Shown piece after piece: positions 43,474-55,900 of a stretch of 64,000 bases of DNA. The notes under the pieces were generated by a model. It saw only the letters and a list, made by a program, of their open reading frames with translations, made no database searches and was not told where the DNA came from. Made by a program: the position numbers and the translations under genes. Positions within the stretch are counted from its first letter, which is position 1; every line of letters starts with the position of its first letter. The DNA comes from Melastoma dodecandrum (taxonomy: Eukaryota; Streptophyta; Magnoliopsida; Myrtales; Melastomataceae), in the NCBI GenBank assembly GCA_029817715.1, contig JARUPY010000474.1:558001-622000 (forward strand), written 5' to 3'.

Positions 43474-44235
43474 TGGGCGAAGATGTTCCGGGAGTGGTCT
43501 GTTAGGGTTTTCCTTGTCGAATTCGAAGAAAGAAGACGAAGAGCTGAAACGTTGGAGAGGCGGGGGCGGGGTCGATTCGAAATAATTTGAAATCTCTCTC
43601 GTGGCATTAATAATAAGCAACTGGACCGTTCAGTTATTGGGCCCTCCGTTAATCATCGGATCGGATCGAATTTCGGATGATCCCGACCGTTGGCTTCATC
43701 TCGTAATGGCTGGACTGGATGTAAAAGTGGAAGCATTTTCTTCTTCTTTTTCTTCCAAAACATGACAACTATTCTATAAGAGAGCATTATTGTTCAAACT
43801 ATGGCGTCCTCCATCTGGAAGATCATCATGGCGTTTCTCCCATCCCCACACGATCACGCCCAACTCCCGTTTACAGTGAGATCGGATGTCGTCGTAAGTA
43901 CCACGTTCTTGCGTTTCACAGTACGATTTCTGCTTCTCATCGGATGACTCTGAACCGTTCCCTAAAGCTCGATGGTGTAAATGTAATATGCTAAAATAAA
44001 CTTCTCCTTACTCTCCACCACTTTCGTCGGTTTCAGCATCGTCCTAAGAGTTTCTCACATCCATACAATCACGCCGTACTTCCAATTCCCGTTGCTTGTC
44101 ATGTTGCCGTATATACAACATTGATGCATGTCATGGTACACTATCGGCTTCTCATCCATCAGTTCCAAAACGTTCCCTGAAACTAGTTGGCGCAAACGTA
44201 TTATGCTTAATTAACTCCAAGTTATTCACGCCGCG
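43474..44235. other. kinesin promoter side and diverged tandem duplication
   Basis: The segment 43840-44050 is repeated in diverged form at 44055-44265. Shared blocks include 'AACCGTTCCCT', 'TCGTCCTAAGAGTT' and 'CTTCTCATC'. No coding gene is supported. A short ORF beginning MASSIWK at 43801 could derive from a terpene synthase first exon, but this is weak. Confidence 0.45.
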
Positions 44236-44278
44236 TTGATCAGTCTGGGCGTCGTCCTAAGAGTTGCGGATCACATAG

Positions 44279-44745
44279 GATGTTTAGATGGCCCTGCACG
44301 AGACGAGACTGCTGGATGTCAAAGGACATTTGGCGGAGGCGAGAAGGAGCGATACAACAGATGGTGGATGCCCTCCAGCGTCTGGCAGTCGACTACCATT
44401 TCGAGAAAGAGATTGAACCGATTCTGGAGGACCAACTCTTGATGTTCTCTGCCCCAACGACATCACTATTGAGATTGGCGGCAAAGTGACATGGATGGAA
44501 CCCATCTAGGCATCTAACGTTTTCTAATGCCACAACAGCGGGGACTCCAGGTCAAGGCATTTCTCGTTGACGATAGATGGTTTGCAAAGGGGACATGCCT
44601 AACTGCGTCGAGGATGGTCCCGCTGATGTATGTGACCAGGACAACAAGCATTCTCTACCCACTCTTGGAGGAGTATGCCAATTCAATGATCTTCAGAAGC
44701 CCATCTTCGGCGCAGGCTTCGAATAAGCTGGACACATGTACGTAA
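44279..44745 (+). pseudogene. terpene synthase pseudogene (TPS-g-like), internally deleted
   Basis: A truncated relative of the intact terpene synthase 5.5 kb downstream on the same strand. 44290-44490 matches the second exon of that gene ([24 protein letters not shown] against [17 protein letters not shown]...), with frameshifts before it. 44527-44745 jumps directly to the last exon: VKAFLVDDRWFAKGTC followed by ASRMVPLMY and PLLEEYANSMIF. The whole centre is missing, including the DDxxD and NSE/DTE metal-binding exons, so no cyclase activity is possible. Two deletions are needed to explain the joins. Confidence 0.82.
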
Positions 44746-45606
44746 GATCTCCCAGGGGTTGTGCTGTGCTGCTTGGGTATCTGGGTGCCAGAAAGTATTG
44801 CCCGTCATCTTGGCACTAACAATTCAATTGTAACCGTCCTTTTACAAAAATCAATACATTAAAAATAATTTACGGACACCAAATCTTTCGTACTTTAATT
44901 CAGAAAACTGATGTAATAACGTACAAAGGCTTGCAAGAAAACAATTGCGACAAACACTTGGAAATAGTCAAAAGGGGCAGCTAATAAATTTCCGTAATGT
45001 CCGTGGACTATAATTTCTTTTTAAATTTTCTAAAAAAGTATGTTTTTTTTGTTTTTTGTTTTAATTAAGTCTAGGGGAGAGTACCTGAGACAATAACGAT
45101 AACTGATAATTACATTTCTTTCAGATCAATGAAATATCGATAAGGATTTAAAAATAAAACTAAATCTTTTTAAAAAATTACCATTTAAAATTTGTATATT
45201 TTAAAGTATTTTGAAAGTACACTGCCGACAAAAAAAATTTGTAAAGCAAAACCCAAAATAAATGCTTATCCTACCAATTTTTTTTAAAAAATAATCTAAA
45301 TTACAAAATTATTATTTCATTTTTTCGTATACTAATTCTTATTATTTTTTGTACGAAAATAATTGAAGTAGGTCTTGCAATTTACAATTTGCTTTACTTT
45401 TTTGTTAAAAATTATCTTGTTTTAGAAATAAAGTCCATGCCCCTCGTTAGAAGACAGACTCAGGTCAGGGAAGGGCCTCGTGTCGGTGCTGGGTAGGAAG
45501 AGACGAGTTTGAATTAGGGTTCGTTGATTGATTTTAGTCTAACAGTTATTTGAGAAAATTTAATTAGCCTATGGATCTAAACGATGTTAAACGGTAGCTA
45601 AGATAC
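44746..45606. other. AT-rich spacer
   Basis: No gene or repeat recognised. Confidence 0.4.
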
Positions 45607-47258
45607 TGTTGACCTTAGTTTTGATGATGACGTGTGCGTAAGAAATACGTTGTTGTACCATTTGAGAAGTGTGTTGCTACACTACAGCAAAGTTGTGCTG
45701 TATTACTGCGCTACAATTACTCAAACATGAAAAAATTATTATTTCAACTTAATTGCTATGATTTTATCATATTTATGATAAATCTAATTATCTTAATTAG
45801 ATAATTACATATGGGGATTAGATAACCATTGGAGATATTTTAGAAATAAAATCTCTAATTATAGTAACATATTTTATCTTATCTTATCTATAAGGTTGTT
45901 AAGGAATAACATTATTCTTGATTAATTTTTGCAATGATTGAAACAATCATCATATATTATTCTTCTTACAAATTTGGAAAGTTATCAAATATTACTTTCC
46001 TTCTTGGTCGTAGTGACCGTTAAGCAGCTATTTGAGCCTGATTACATCATGTTGAAATCTGGTAATCGGGAAACAAATCACATGATTCATTCCCTAATAA
46101 AACTAGACAACATTCATACACTCTACAATGCGAATGTGTGGTCTGTGTGGTTGTCCAAAGCCTGTGAAATATGTATGAAGCTTTGAGGAGTTGTGTGATC
46201 GGCGGAGAACGGAATGTGTTAAGTGATCGTTTGGTTCTTACCCTTCGCAACTGCGTGCGGAAGTACCAAGAGCTGTGTGCCACCTTGGTCGTCGTGAGAG
46301 AGACTATGTGTCCTTCGTGCAGTCAACGAGCGACTGACGAATTGTCTAATGGAAGCTAAGTGAATACCTATGCTGATCACAGTAACCAGTTGCTAATCCA
46401 TTGGCAAGAAGCCGTTCTTGTTGTGTCTTTTCGCACGGAAGTCTCGAACCGACAGAGTTTGAGCAGTGAGACACGCACTTGGGGGAACGTCGCTGGAGTG
46501 GAAAGAGGTCCTCCCGAGTACATGGATGTTATGCAGAAGTCTTGACATTCAGATACAGAGGGACAGTAGAGTAGGTTGTGTGGGAGCCGCCGGAGCTGAA
46601 AATCCACCCTAGGCACTGGGAGTATAGTTTAGGTAGTCACGACTGTGGTAACCGTGAACGTCCGAAATGAGAGTAGGATGAATATCCCGACTTCGCTGTG
46701 TGACAAGTCAGGTTACGCTGTGTGAGAAACCAACCTCTTTTATCTCTTTTTTTCTCTGACTCTTTGTGGTTGTTTCTTGAGCGCTTATAGGCTCATCTTG
46801 AGAAGAGACAAAAGCTATGTGGAAATCCTTTGATCAATCAACTGCTGAGTGTAAACATCATTCTACTGGAAACGAGAAGACGTCCACTGCGTGAGGAGCT
46901 GATTGTTGCCCATGAGTGATCTCCTCTTGTAAAGGATTTTAAATCTCACTTGTTGAGATACCAAAAGCCTAGTACAAAAGGTTCATTTGCACCCATTATA
47001 TTTATATAGTGAAATCACTATTCGGTGAAAAGTGGACGTAGGTCAATAGAACCACTATAAAAACAACTGTGTCCCTTACGATCATGCTTATATCCATACG
47101 AGTATTATATGATCAAAATCGTAACGCTTACAGCTAGCCGACTTCACTTCTGATAAATGCTTTGTTGTAACACGGTACGCTTCCTCATACGCTGAGAAAT
47201 AGTGAAAAAGTGTTAAACACTAATTCATCCCCTCTTAATGTACATGAATGATCCAATA
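45607..47258 (+). mobile_element. degenerate Copia-type LTR with primer-binding site
   Basis: The left end TGTTGACCTTAGTTTTGATG is typical of Sirevirus-like Copia LTRs. The right end has TAATTCATCCCCTCTTAATG, then CCAATA (expected CCAACA), followed directly by a tRNA-iMet primer site TGGTATCAGA at 47261. Length is about 1.65 kb. No gag-pol follows on the right, so this is a solo or truncated LTR. It lies between the terpene synthase pseudogene and the intact gene. Confidence 0.65.
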
Positions 47259-49728
47259 ATTGGTATCAGACATGTGTGCAAAAAGCTTAACGTTTTACAT
47301 CAACCTTATACTATTGCAGAAACCTTTTATAAATCTTATTTGGGCCGACGCTAATTCATCCCCCGACCATTGTTACATTAACAAGGAATTTTTTCTAAAG
47401 ACGAGAATTAGTAATTTCTTGTAAAGTATTCGTCATTTTATAAGTCCCATTTAACAAAATTTTGAAATATTTTTGTAAAATTCATTTTTTTTCTAATAGA
47501 AAATATTGCAAAAGAACAAAATATTTGTAATTTATGAAATTCATGTCATATATTTGTCGGAGCTGCATTGATTTATTATATTAGTACACATACTTTGTAA
47601 TTTGAAAATTATTGTATATTAATTCTTGTAAATAATTTTAAATTTTCAGGAAGGTTGTGTTAATGAGAAATTCGCAATGATTTTACTATAGCATACTATG
47701 TGTTATTTGGTACTTTTAAATGAAAATGATTGCATAGAATTTTAAATGGATTAGAATCAGAATGGTTAAAAAATAAAATAAAATTCCAATTCAACCAAAG
47801 AAATATCTTTCTAATTTACGGTAACTTTCAACTAACTAAAAAAATAACTAAAGAGACAAAAATAGCCCTCAAAATAAAATCAAAACGCAAATTTTACTAT
47901 TTGTAAAAAGTGGTACATGAGTAATTTCCACATAATGAAGATGGAACCGAATTCTCGACTAGAATTCCTTTTCTAGTTCCAATTTATAAACAAAAAAAAA
48001 ATCAATTAAATGGAAAATCTCATTCCAATCCCCACTGCATATACCAAATAAATCGATCCCTACGAAATAATTTCGAAAAAATTTTGTAATCTTAATAAGA
48101 TTTGAAAATACTAAATACGATAAAATATTTCCATCCACCAAATACACCTACTCTTTACAAAATAATTTGAAAGAAAATAAAAAAAATGTTAGTAATAAGA
48201 AAAATAATAATTTGTAGTTTACTAAAAATATGTATGTTTTTTTTTACGCAATATTAGGTTTATTTTACAATTTCTTTTTTTTTTTCGGGAATGAAGTTAT
48301 AGTTTCAGAAACTAAAGGAGATACTTTGCAATATATAAATTTTAAGTATTTAAAATTTTGTAAATTTATTCGATAATTTTATAATTTAAAAAATTACCGA
48401 AATATCCGGCCAACTCTTCTCAAAGAAAAATAAGTAAATTTTCTTATATAAATTATAAAATTTTTTATAATGATTATTGTTAATCCAAATAAATCAGCAC
48501 ACAAAAAAAGCTTGATAAAAAAGGTTACTTTAATTTGTAATAATTACATCATGACCCCCGAAAAAGATGAAACAACTCCTCTTCTCTAAAGAAAGAAAAC
48601 AGAAAGTTATGGTGCATGGGGTACATCTAATAAGCTTCCCGAATTTACATTTGAAGAGATGAAACCAAATCAAAATTTTTTTTCCTTCTTTAAATCAAAC
48701 TAAACCATTTCTTGTCTCCATTTTCTGTGAAGCTAAATACCCCCCACGGCTATTAATTAGGGCACGTTAACCACATGACGGTAATGCAGGAAACGTGAAC
48801 TATTTGTCGACGACGCGGTGGTACTACTGGTCAGCAGCTAACCAAAAAAAGAATAATAATAATAATAATAATTAAATCATGAAAACTAAAACGTGAATCA
48901 AGGACAGGTAAAAATCAACGGGGGAAAGTATGGAAAATTACACGAGAAGGACGGGACGAATACGATTGTGTCGTCGGGTAGGTGGTCAAATGATTAAGAA
49001 GTAACCACTCATTCCGACATTTCATGTGATCCAGAAAATTCGTCCATTTAATTTAAGGAATTTTTGTCCGAAGATAAGACTCTACTGACACCCGCCGCCC
49101 CCACCCCACGTACGACCTTGCGGGGAGAACTCGTCCGTCCAAACTGTTTGGCAGCAAATGCAGCCGTGTACGGGGGAATAATACCCGAAAACGTGACTTA
49201 CGTGTTGTCATCTGGAATCCACGGATAAATCCTTTCTATTCCCAATCTAAAACTTTCATTTAAGATTTTCGTTTTTGCGAATTGTTTCGGTCGGGAAGTT
49301 TATTCCGAGTAGTTTGTATAAGTTCTAGTTTCTTCTGATCTTAACTTATTATTATTATTATAATGATTCTAAACATTCGACTTATATTGTCCGATTGGAA
49401 ATTCGGACGTCCATCATATCCAATGTCGTTTCACAAAGATATTCGCGTAGGTCCTCGCAAAAGAAACTGAGGGGAAGTTTAACATAACGTGAAAAATACC
49501 TTGTCAGATGATGTCTCCTCGACTTCACCGGCCAACCTTGCCCGGTTCTTGAAGATAAATTCATCTCAGTGGAAGTCACGATTTCCATGTTGGATGTCGA
49601 AATATGAAATTCCACTTGAGAGCTTAATCTTGGGACCTTTAAATTGGTTCCAACAACTCAATAGTTTTTCATCCACTGCAAGCATTCTCCCTCTGGCTTC
49701 ACGAGTACTCACACACACACACACACGA
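47259..49728. other. AT-rich spacer and TPS promoter region
   Basis: A primer-binding site and short leader remnant of the LTR element lie at the left. The rest is very AT-rich, with an AAT microsatellite at 48851-48872. No coding evidence. An (AC)8 run at 49711-49726 directly precedes the TPS start codon. Confidence 0.45.
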
Positions 49729-51809
49729 ATGGCCTCCGTCGAAGGGAAGATCGCGCAATTCCCCGTCACCCAGGAAACAAACCCAACTCGCCGGAGAGAC
49801 GACATCTCCCGTTTCGATGTACCACGCTCGATTCTTTGTGTTGTTTTATCTGTTTGCAAGCAACGGGGTTTATTCTCTTGAATTTTTTTTTTGTGATCAA
49901 ATAATTTCCGGATCGCAGGATGACTTGATGGTCCTGCACGAGAATATGCTGGCAGAAGTAAAGAGACAATTGGGAGAGGCACGTGGTAGGGGTTCGATGG
50001 AAGTACTGGCTATGGTGGATGCACTCCAGCGTCTGGCGATCGATCGGCACTTCAGGAACGAGGTCAAAGCCGCCTTGGAGGAGCAATGCTCCATGTATTC
50101 CGCCCGCGGCGATCTTCACGAGCAAGTGCTACGTTTCCGCATGCTGCGGCAGGAAGGCTACAACGTGCCTTTAGGTGACAGATAAAGTACTTCTAAAATG
50201 GGTGCACATTTGGCTTTATGCTAACTTCGCGGGCTATGATTGTCTTGTATGATTTCAGATATATCCCGCTGGTTTGACATTGTTGAGAGCGTGGCCTGTG
50301 GAAGAGCTCCAGGGAGAGATGATATACTGGGACTTGCGAGCTTGCATGAAGCTTCTCATCTGTGCACGGAAGGAGAAGACATCCTTGAGCGAGTCGGGGA
50401 AATTGTTTGTCAAAAGCTAAATGTATCGTTGAGCAAGATCACCGATCACAAGCTGGTCAAGTTCGTTAGGGACACACTCAGGAATCCAGTTCACAAGAGC
50501 ATCCCAAGATTGGCCTCCAGTAATAATATAAGGGATGATCATTTACTGTGGTCAAATTACAGATGGAACAGCGCTTTACAGGAGCTCGCTCTCTTGGATT
50601 CGAGCTTGGTTAAGTTCAAATATCACGAGGAATTCCACCAAGTTACCAAGTATGCCATTCTAAACATCTTTCTTCTTTGGGCACTATATTTTCAGTCTAA
50701 TTAATTTTGGGCCATTGATCATGTTAGATGGTGGAATGATCTTGGTTTGGGAAAGGAGTTGAAATTCGCTAGGGACAACCTACTGAAGTGGTACATGTGG
50801 ACGATTGTGGCCATCGACAACCCGAATTTGTCCAAGGAGAGAGTGGAGCTCACCAAACCGATCTCTCTCGTCTATATTATCGATGACATATTCGATGTCT
50901 ATGGGACTATTGATGAGCTCGTCCTGTTCACAGACTCGATCATCAGGTACGTATGGGGAAGCGACCAGGGGAGTTTCTTGTATTCTACATTATGGCATAT
51001 ATGTTTGAATCACGATCGCGTTTTTAATATAGATGGTCGCCTCATGAGAATCTACCAGAATATATGAGAGTATGCTTTCAAGCACTTAACAATATCACCA
51101 ACGAGATCAGCGACGAAGTCTACCAACGACACGGATGGAATCCCCTCATTTCGCTACGAAAATCGGTAGGCCTGACACCTCTCATTGTAGAATATAGAAA
51201 TTTGGGAATCATCGTAACACCCTGATGTTTCTGATACAACATTTGCTATTGATCCTACAGTGGGCACGCCTGGTGGAGGCATTTCTTGTCGAAGCCAGAT
51301 GGTTCACAAATGGGACATGTCCAGCGGCGGACGACTACCTTCAAAATGCAATCATCAGTTCGGGAGTGCCGGTCGTCCTAGTCCATGTGTTCTTTCTTCT
51401 TGGAGAAGGGATCACTGAGAAAAACATAGACATTCTGGATGGCCTCCCTGGGGTTGTTTCTTCTCCAGCGACCATCCTACGCCTATGGGATGACTTAGGA
51501 AGTGCAAGTGATGAGGATCAAGATGGAAATGATGGGTCATACGTGGAGTACTACAAGAAAGAGCACCCGGGATGCATGGATGCGAGCGCGAGAGCGCACG
51601 TCGAGGGCCTGATCGCCAAGGAATGGAAGAAGCTGAACAGGGAGTGCCTCCTTCCCCGCGAATTCCCCAACTCGTTCTGCAAAGCTTGTCTAAACGCGGC
51701 GAGGATGGTCCCGCTGATGTATGACTACAATGAGGACCACTCTCTCCCGCTCTTGAAAGAGCATATGGATTCGATGCTCTTCAGTGGCCAAGCATCTAGG
51801 ACCTCTTGA
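49729..51809 (+). CDS. terpene synthase, TPS-g-like (monoterpene/sesquiterpene synthase)
   Basis: Ionises a prenyl diphosphate to make a volatile, probably acyclic, terpene (linalool or nerolidol type in this clade). Six exons: 49729-49818, 49919-50174, 50259-50649, 50728-50946, 51033-51165 and 51261-51809, in frame, 545 residues. The metal motif DDIFD is in exon 4 within [16 protein letters not shown]. The NSE/DTE-type motif [13 protein letters not shown] is in the last exon. The helix [16 protein letters not shown] and the C-terminal [15 protein letters not shown] are typical. The N-terminus is short, without an obvious transit peptide, and no RR(x)8W motif is seen. These two facts fit TPS-g and suggest a cytosolic enzyme, though an unrecognised upstream exon cannot be excluded. 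The exact product cannot be predicted. Confidence 0.9.
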
Positions 51810-53170
51810 TCTTCGCTACTCGTAGGGTAAAATGATGCTACCTTTGCCTGTACGGAGAGCTTCAAACGCCAAGTTGCCCTGTATCAGGGTGCAAGGCATA
51901 AGTAAAGGTCAGGCAGGCTCTTCTTTACAGGAACAGCTTCTCTTTCTTGGAATATTGCATCGTTAGAATTATTACTTGATGTAATGAATGTATGAATGAA
52001 GGTCATCGACCATACTCAGTCGAATTCTCAGAAGAAAAACCTCCGACAATCACTGTCCCCGGTACCTTCTTGATCACAGGAATGATCTCCGAGTTCATTC
52101 GGGTTCAATGAAAACAAGAAAGAGAAACAAGAAGGATAATGAGATCGTACTTCATTGCCATTATTACGTAGGCAAATAAATGAAAAGGAATCAAGTTCAA
52201 TACATTGAAACCAGATAGTTCTAAGGAATTATCTGTAGGAGAAGAAACCGATGGTGCAACGTGAATGATACTCCGTTTATTATTATTACAGCCGTTGATG
52301 TCGCTTCTCGATGATACACCGTGTTGCCTGAAAAAGGAATAGAATATGATCGTGATGCGATGAGAAACTGACTGGTATTCTCCTGTTGTTCGTAAGTATA
52401 GAGGACAACAGTTGTAATGCTTTTGTGACGAGTGAAAATTTACAAACTTATTTATAGGTCCCACGATCAGCATTCAAGGGCATGTTCGATTATCCAAGAA
52501 TATGGACCACTTTTATGTTTTGGAATCCCCCAAGTTTTCTTAAACTTTTCTTAGTAATCCTTTTTGTCAGATTTTGCAACGTAATCCGTGGCCTACTTAT
52601 TTGCTTAATCGAACCCAAACATTTATTCCTATCAGATGTACCTAAGTTTTTCTCATTTTCTATAATGCCGCAAAGTTGTCGCCGATGAATGAGTATGAGG
52701 ATTTGGAGCCCCAGCATAGGAGGCTTACCCGAACACGTTTCCTACTAGGACGTCCAACTCAAATGTTTGCTGTTGTTGTGCACGGAACCTCATGGATGTT
52801 TTTCTCCGCTGAAGGTTCATCCACGGCCACTCGTTCTTCAGCGTGATATGCAATTCACAATGCTGATGTGGGGTTCACTCACACCCGGTCCATGGCCACA
52901 AGTTCTGGCATGGACGTGATTAACGTTGGAGCCAAAAAATATCCGCATGGTTATAAGATGTCCTTTTCTCGATATGTATCTCGTTTTCCTTTGAACGATA
53001 GGGTTTTGGTCCACACGTTCATAAAATTCACGCAAAATGGATTAATTAAGTTACCGGCCGCTAAACCGAAACATTCAAAGGAGATTGTCAGGATCAGGAC
53101 AATACACTCCAAAGAGTATGAAACCATACTAAAGAGGAGGAAAAGCAGGTCAAAACAGATAGAGAGTACC
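51810..53170. other. spacer between TPS and MORF genes
   Basis: 3' flanks of two converging genes. No convincing coding sequence; the ORF at 52868-53182 shows no known domain. Confidence 0.4.
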
Positions 53171-54407
53171 TCAAGTGGATGATGAATCTGCATCCGAAGC
53201 CCTCGCCTCCTGCCTTGGTTTTGGTCTTTGATGTGGCGGTCCATCTCTCTTCCTTTCATACCTCTTCTCATATCTAGCATTATTTCTTTGCTTTGGCTGA
53301 TAAGTTGGGTATTGACATGGAATGATCTCACCATTAATGTACTTATCCCCTGAATTCGAACGCTCAGGGTCACAAGTGAAACAGATTAGAATTTTTGACA
53401 ATCTTGTTACAAAGAACAGAAAAACAATATCACTAGGAAAGGATCTAAACCTCCGTAATCCTTGTTCTTGACATCAATGTAGGAATCAGGAAGCACCCAT
53501 AGAACACCGGGCAATCCTACACAGATCAGTAAGAGAGTCACTTTGTAAGGATGGATCCAAAGTAACGAAACATTGCGATTCAAAATATTCAGAACTGAGG
53601 ATAATTCCCAACCCTTGAATTTCTCAGATGTTGCTTCGTCAACCGTACACTGGAACCCAGTATAAGTAGTGGTGCTGAAGGCATACATGTTCTTTTTTGC
53701 TTCCTCCATGCTAATACAGATAATAAAACTGAAATTAGCTGAAAAGAAAGAATAGTTCTGCTTCTCATTTCAACCCAAGCAAGCAGTTGAGCTTGGGACC
53801 ATGGTCAATCGCCAGAATTAGGAGTCCTTACAAGCTTAATCTTTCGATACAGAACCATATCGAGCGGGGCTGAGTATTGGCAACTCAACCGGCCAATATT
53901 CTAATTATATCCAGGACAATCCAGCATGTAAGTACAATCCCATCGAAAAGGGATATTCCTACGCACTACCTAACCTTCGCTCGAGCCACAAAGTCCTAAA
54001 GCGGAAACCAGGTTAATCAACCCAATGGACGCGATAACGCAATCTAACCTTCCCAGGACGGTGGCGAGCATGTTGAGGTAAGTATCGATCATCTGCTCCC
54101 TCGTGGGAGCGGGATCCTTGGGGAACTCCATCACAATGAGCCAATGGTTGTAATCGCACCCAGGCAACATGATTGTCTCCCTCTGCTCGCTGCTGCTGCT
54201 CCTCTTCGTCGAGTACTCGCCATCGACCGCCGCACGCACCGCCGCCGCCGCTGACGGCCGCGAGCACCGCCATGCCGCCGAGACTGAACGGCCAGGTAGG
54301 TTGACGACACGCGAGGCAAAGCACACCGACGGGGTGGGGATGGGCGTCGGAGATAGGGTTTGGGGGGTAGGCGGGAAAACGGTTAGGCCCATGGAGAAGG
54401 TCGCCAT
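53171..54407 (-). CDS. multiple organellar RNA editing factor (MORF9-like), chloroplastic
   Basis: A component of the plastid C-to-U RNA editosome that binds PPR editing factors. Four exons (minus strand): 54407-54049, 53710-53613, 53516-53451 and 53349-53171, in frame, 233 residues, the size of Arabidopsis MORF9. The first ~70 residues are Ala/Ser/Pro/Arg-rich, as in a plastid transit peptide. The MORF box is clear: [20 protein letters not shown], then [59 protein letters not shown], and [16 protein letters not shown]. The C-terminal tail is basic and polar. MORF2 or another plastid MORF is the alternative; the family is certain. Confidence 0.92.
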
Positions 54408-55110
54408 GGATGGTGGGTTTTGTGAGTCTTGAGGGTTCTGCAGATAAACTGTCCCGAGGTTTTAGGGACGGGCGGCAAATTGGAGATAGAAAATATCGGG
54501 GAATTGGGTCGTATAAGGCCCATGTTTGGCCCAATTAGTTGGTTGGGCCTGCAAGCAAGGTATAAAACATTTCTGTGTCCCGGAGAAATCAATGTTAGCG
54601 TTAGGTTTTCATGTGCTGGTCGATTGGACGCGCCCTTGGGTATCTCGAGTATGAATACGGAGAAACTAAAATATACTGTAATTTATTTTTGAAAGACGGC
54701 TTACATTTTATATGAAAGACATATATTTATAACCTAAGAAAAGATGTTAACTAAATCTCCTCAAAATCTTATAATATATTATTTCGAACAAAAAATAACA
54801 GCAAAAATATTATAATTCCAATAATTTCGATGTTTTGCTGCCAACATTTTCTCTTATCTTCTTGAATCTCGATTTATTCAAATTTTTCTTCAAAAGATCT
54901 TCAATCTGATCTTCTGAAATATCGATTTAGAGCTCGTCCTCGAATATTTGATTATCTCAAAATTAAAATGCTTGTATAGTAAAAACTTGTATAAGAAACA
55001 TGAGATTAAAATTTAAAGGATCTTACCGGCCGATACATGGTTACTTCCGTTGTCGATAATGAACTGTACGACGTTGTTCTCTCTAAACCTCATCAACAAA
55101 CTTATCTAGA
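54408..55110. other. MORF promoter and spacer
   Basis: The proximal promoter of the MORF gene lies at the left. The remainder is AT-rich with no coding evidence. Confidence 0.4.
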
Positions 55111-55113
55111 AAT

Positions 55114-55900
55114 TCAAATAACTTTTCTCCCGTCTTTCGAATAGGCGGAAGCATCAATCGATTTAATGAACATATTGACTTTGAAAGAATACACCAAGAA
55201 GTTGATCAAACTTTTACCTATTATGTCTGTCCATCCATCGGACATTATTGAACAGTCATGTTCGGACCAACTCTTCACGTAGTCTTCCATCAATTTCATT
55301 GTCCGAGCAACCTCATTCTTGAGAAGTGTAATCTGCATCTCATGGTAACTCGACGGCTTCATGTTAGGACCATATCTTCCAATTGTATCTACCATATTCT
55401 TGAAAGTCAGTAAATTCATAGCATTAGAAGGAAGGCCCACATGATAAAACCATCTAGAAATACTATGTATGGTCATATTTCACGTCATTTCGTCACATGT
55501 ATCCACCATATTCTGCTACCTCATCTTGCCCTTTTCCATCAAGAATAGATCCATTTGACCTTTCCCTTACTTCTTTTCTGACTTACTTCCCCGCTTGATG
55601 ATGCTGTAATTTTTGAATGAACAATAGAATCATCATATTCTATCTGGATGTTGCGTCAATTGGAGAGGAGGTAGTACTTTCAATTGCTTCTAGTCGTGCT
55701 TTTTGTGCCTCGACCATCTGGCTTTGTTACTATTCCCTCATTTCTTTAGGTCATTTGACACATGATCTTGCATTCCTAATGGATTCTATTTGACGTTGTT
55801 TAGCACGATATACCACCTTTAGAGGTGTATAGCCACAAAAGTTACATGTGATCCCATTCTAGTAGTTATACTTCCATCCGATGTCTCTTCTCGAAGACAT
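55114..55900 (-). pseudogene. hAT-family transposase relic (BED finger and DUF659)
   Basis: On the minus strand 55476-55114 encodes an uninterrupted DUF659-like segment: ISRWFYHVGLPSNAMN, MVDTIGRYGPNMKPSSYHEM, CSIMSDGWTD and SLINFLVYSFKVNMFIKSID. About 350 bases upstream (55880-55800) a broken BED zinc finger is recognisable as KYNY, stop, NGITCNFCGY. Stops and frame breaks lie between them, and the C-terminal dimerisation region is absent. This is a dead DNA transposon fragment. Confidence 0.75.

Noticed and set aside
43474..43620. 49-residue upstream extension of the kinesin frame
   Set aside because: It opens with TTG and has no ATG in frame. The ATG giving MFSRNQN matches the ATK1-type N-terminus.
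43801..43920. First exon of the TPS pseudogene (MASSIWK...)
   Set aside because: Only the initial MAS resembles the intact TPS start, so it is too short to support.
52868..53182. 104-codon plus-strand ORF next to MORF
   Set aside because: Overlaps the last MORF exon antisense and shows no known domain.
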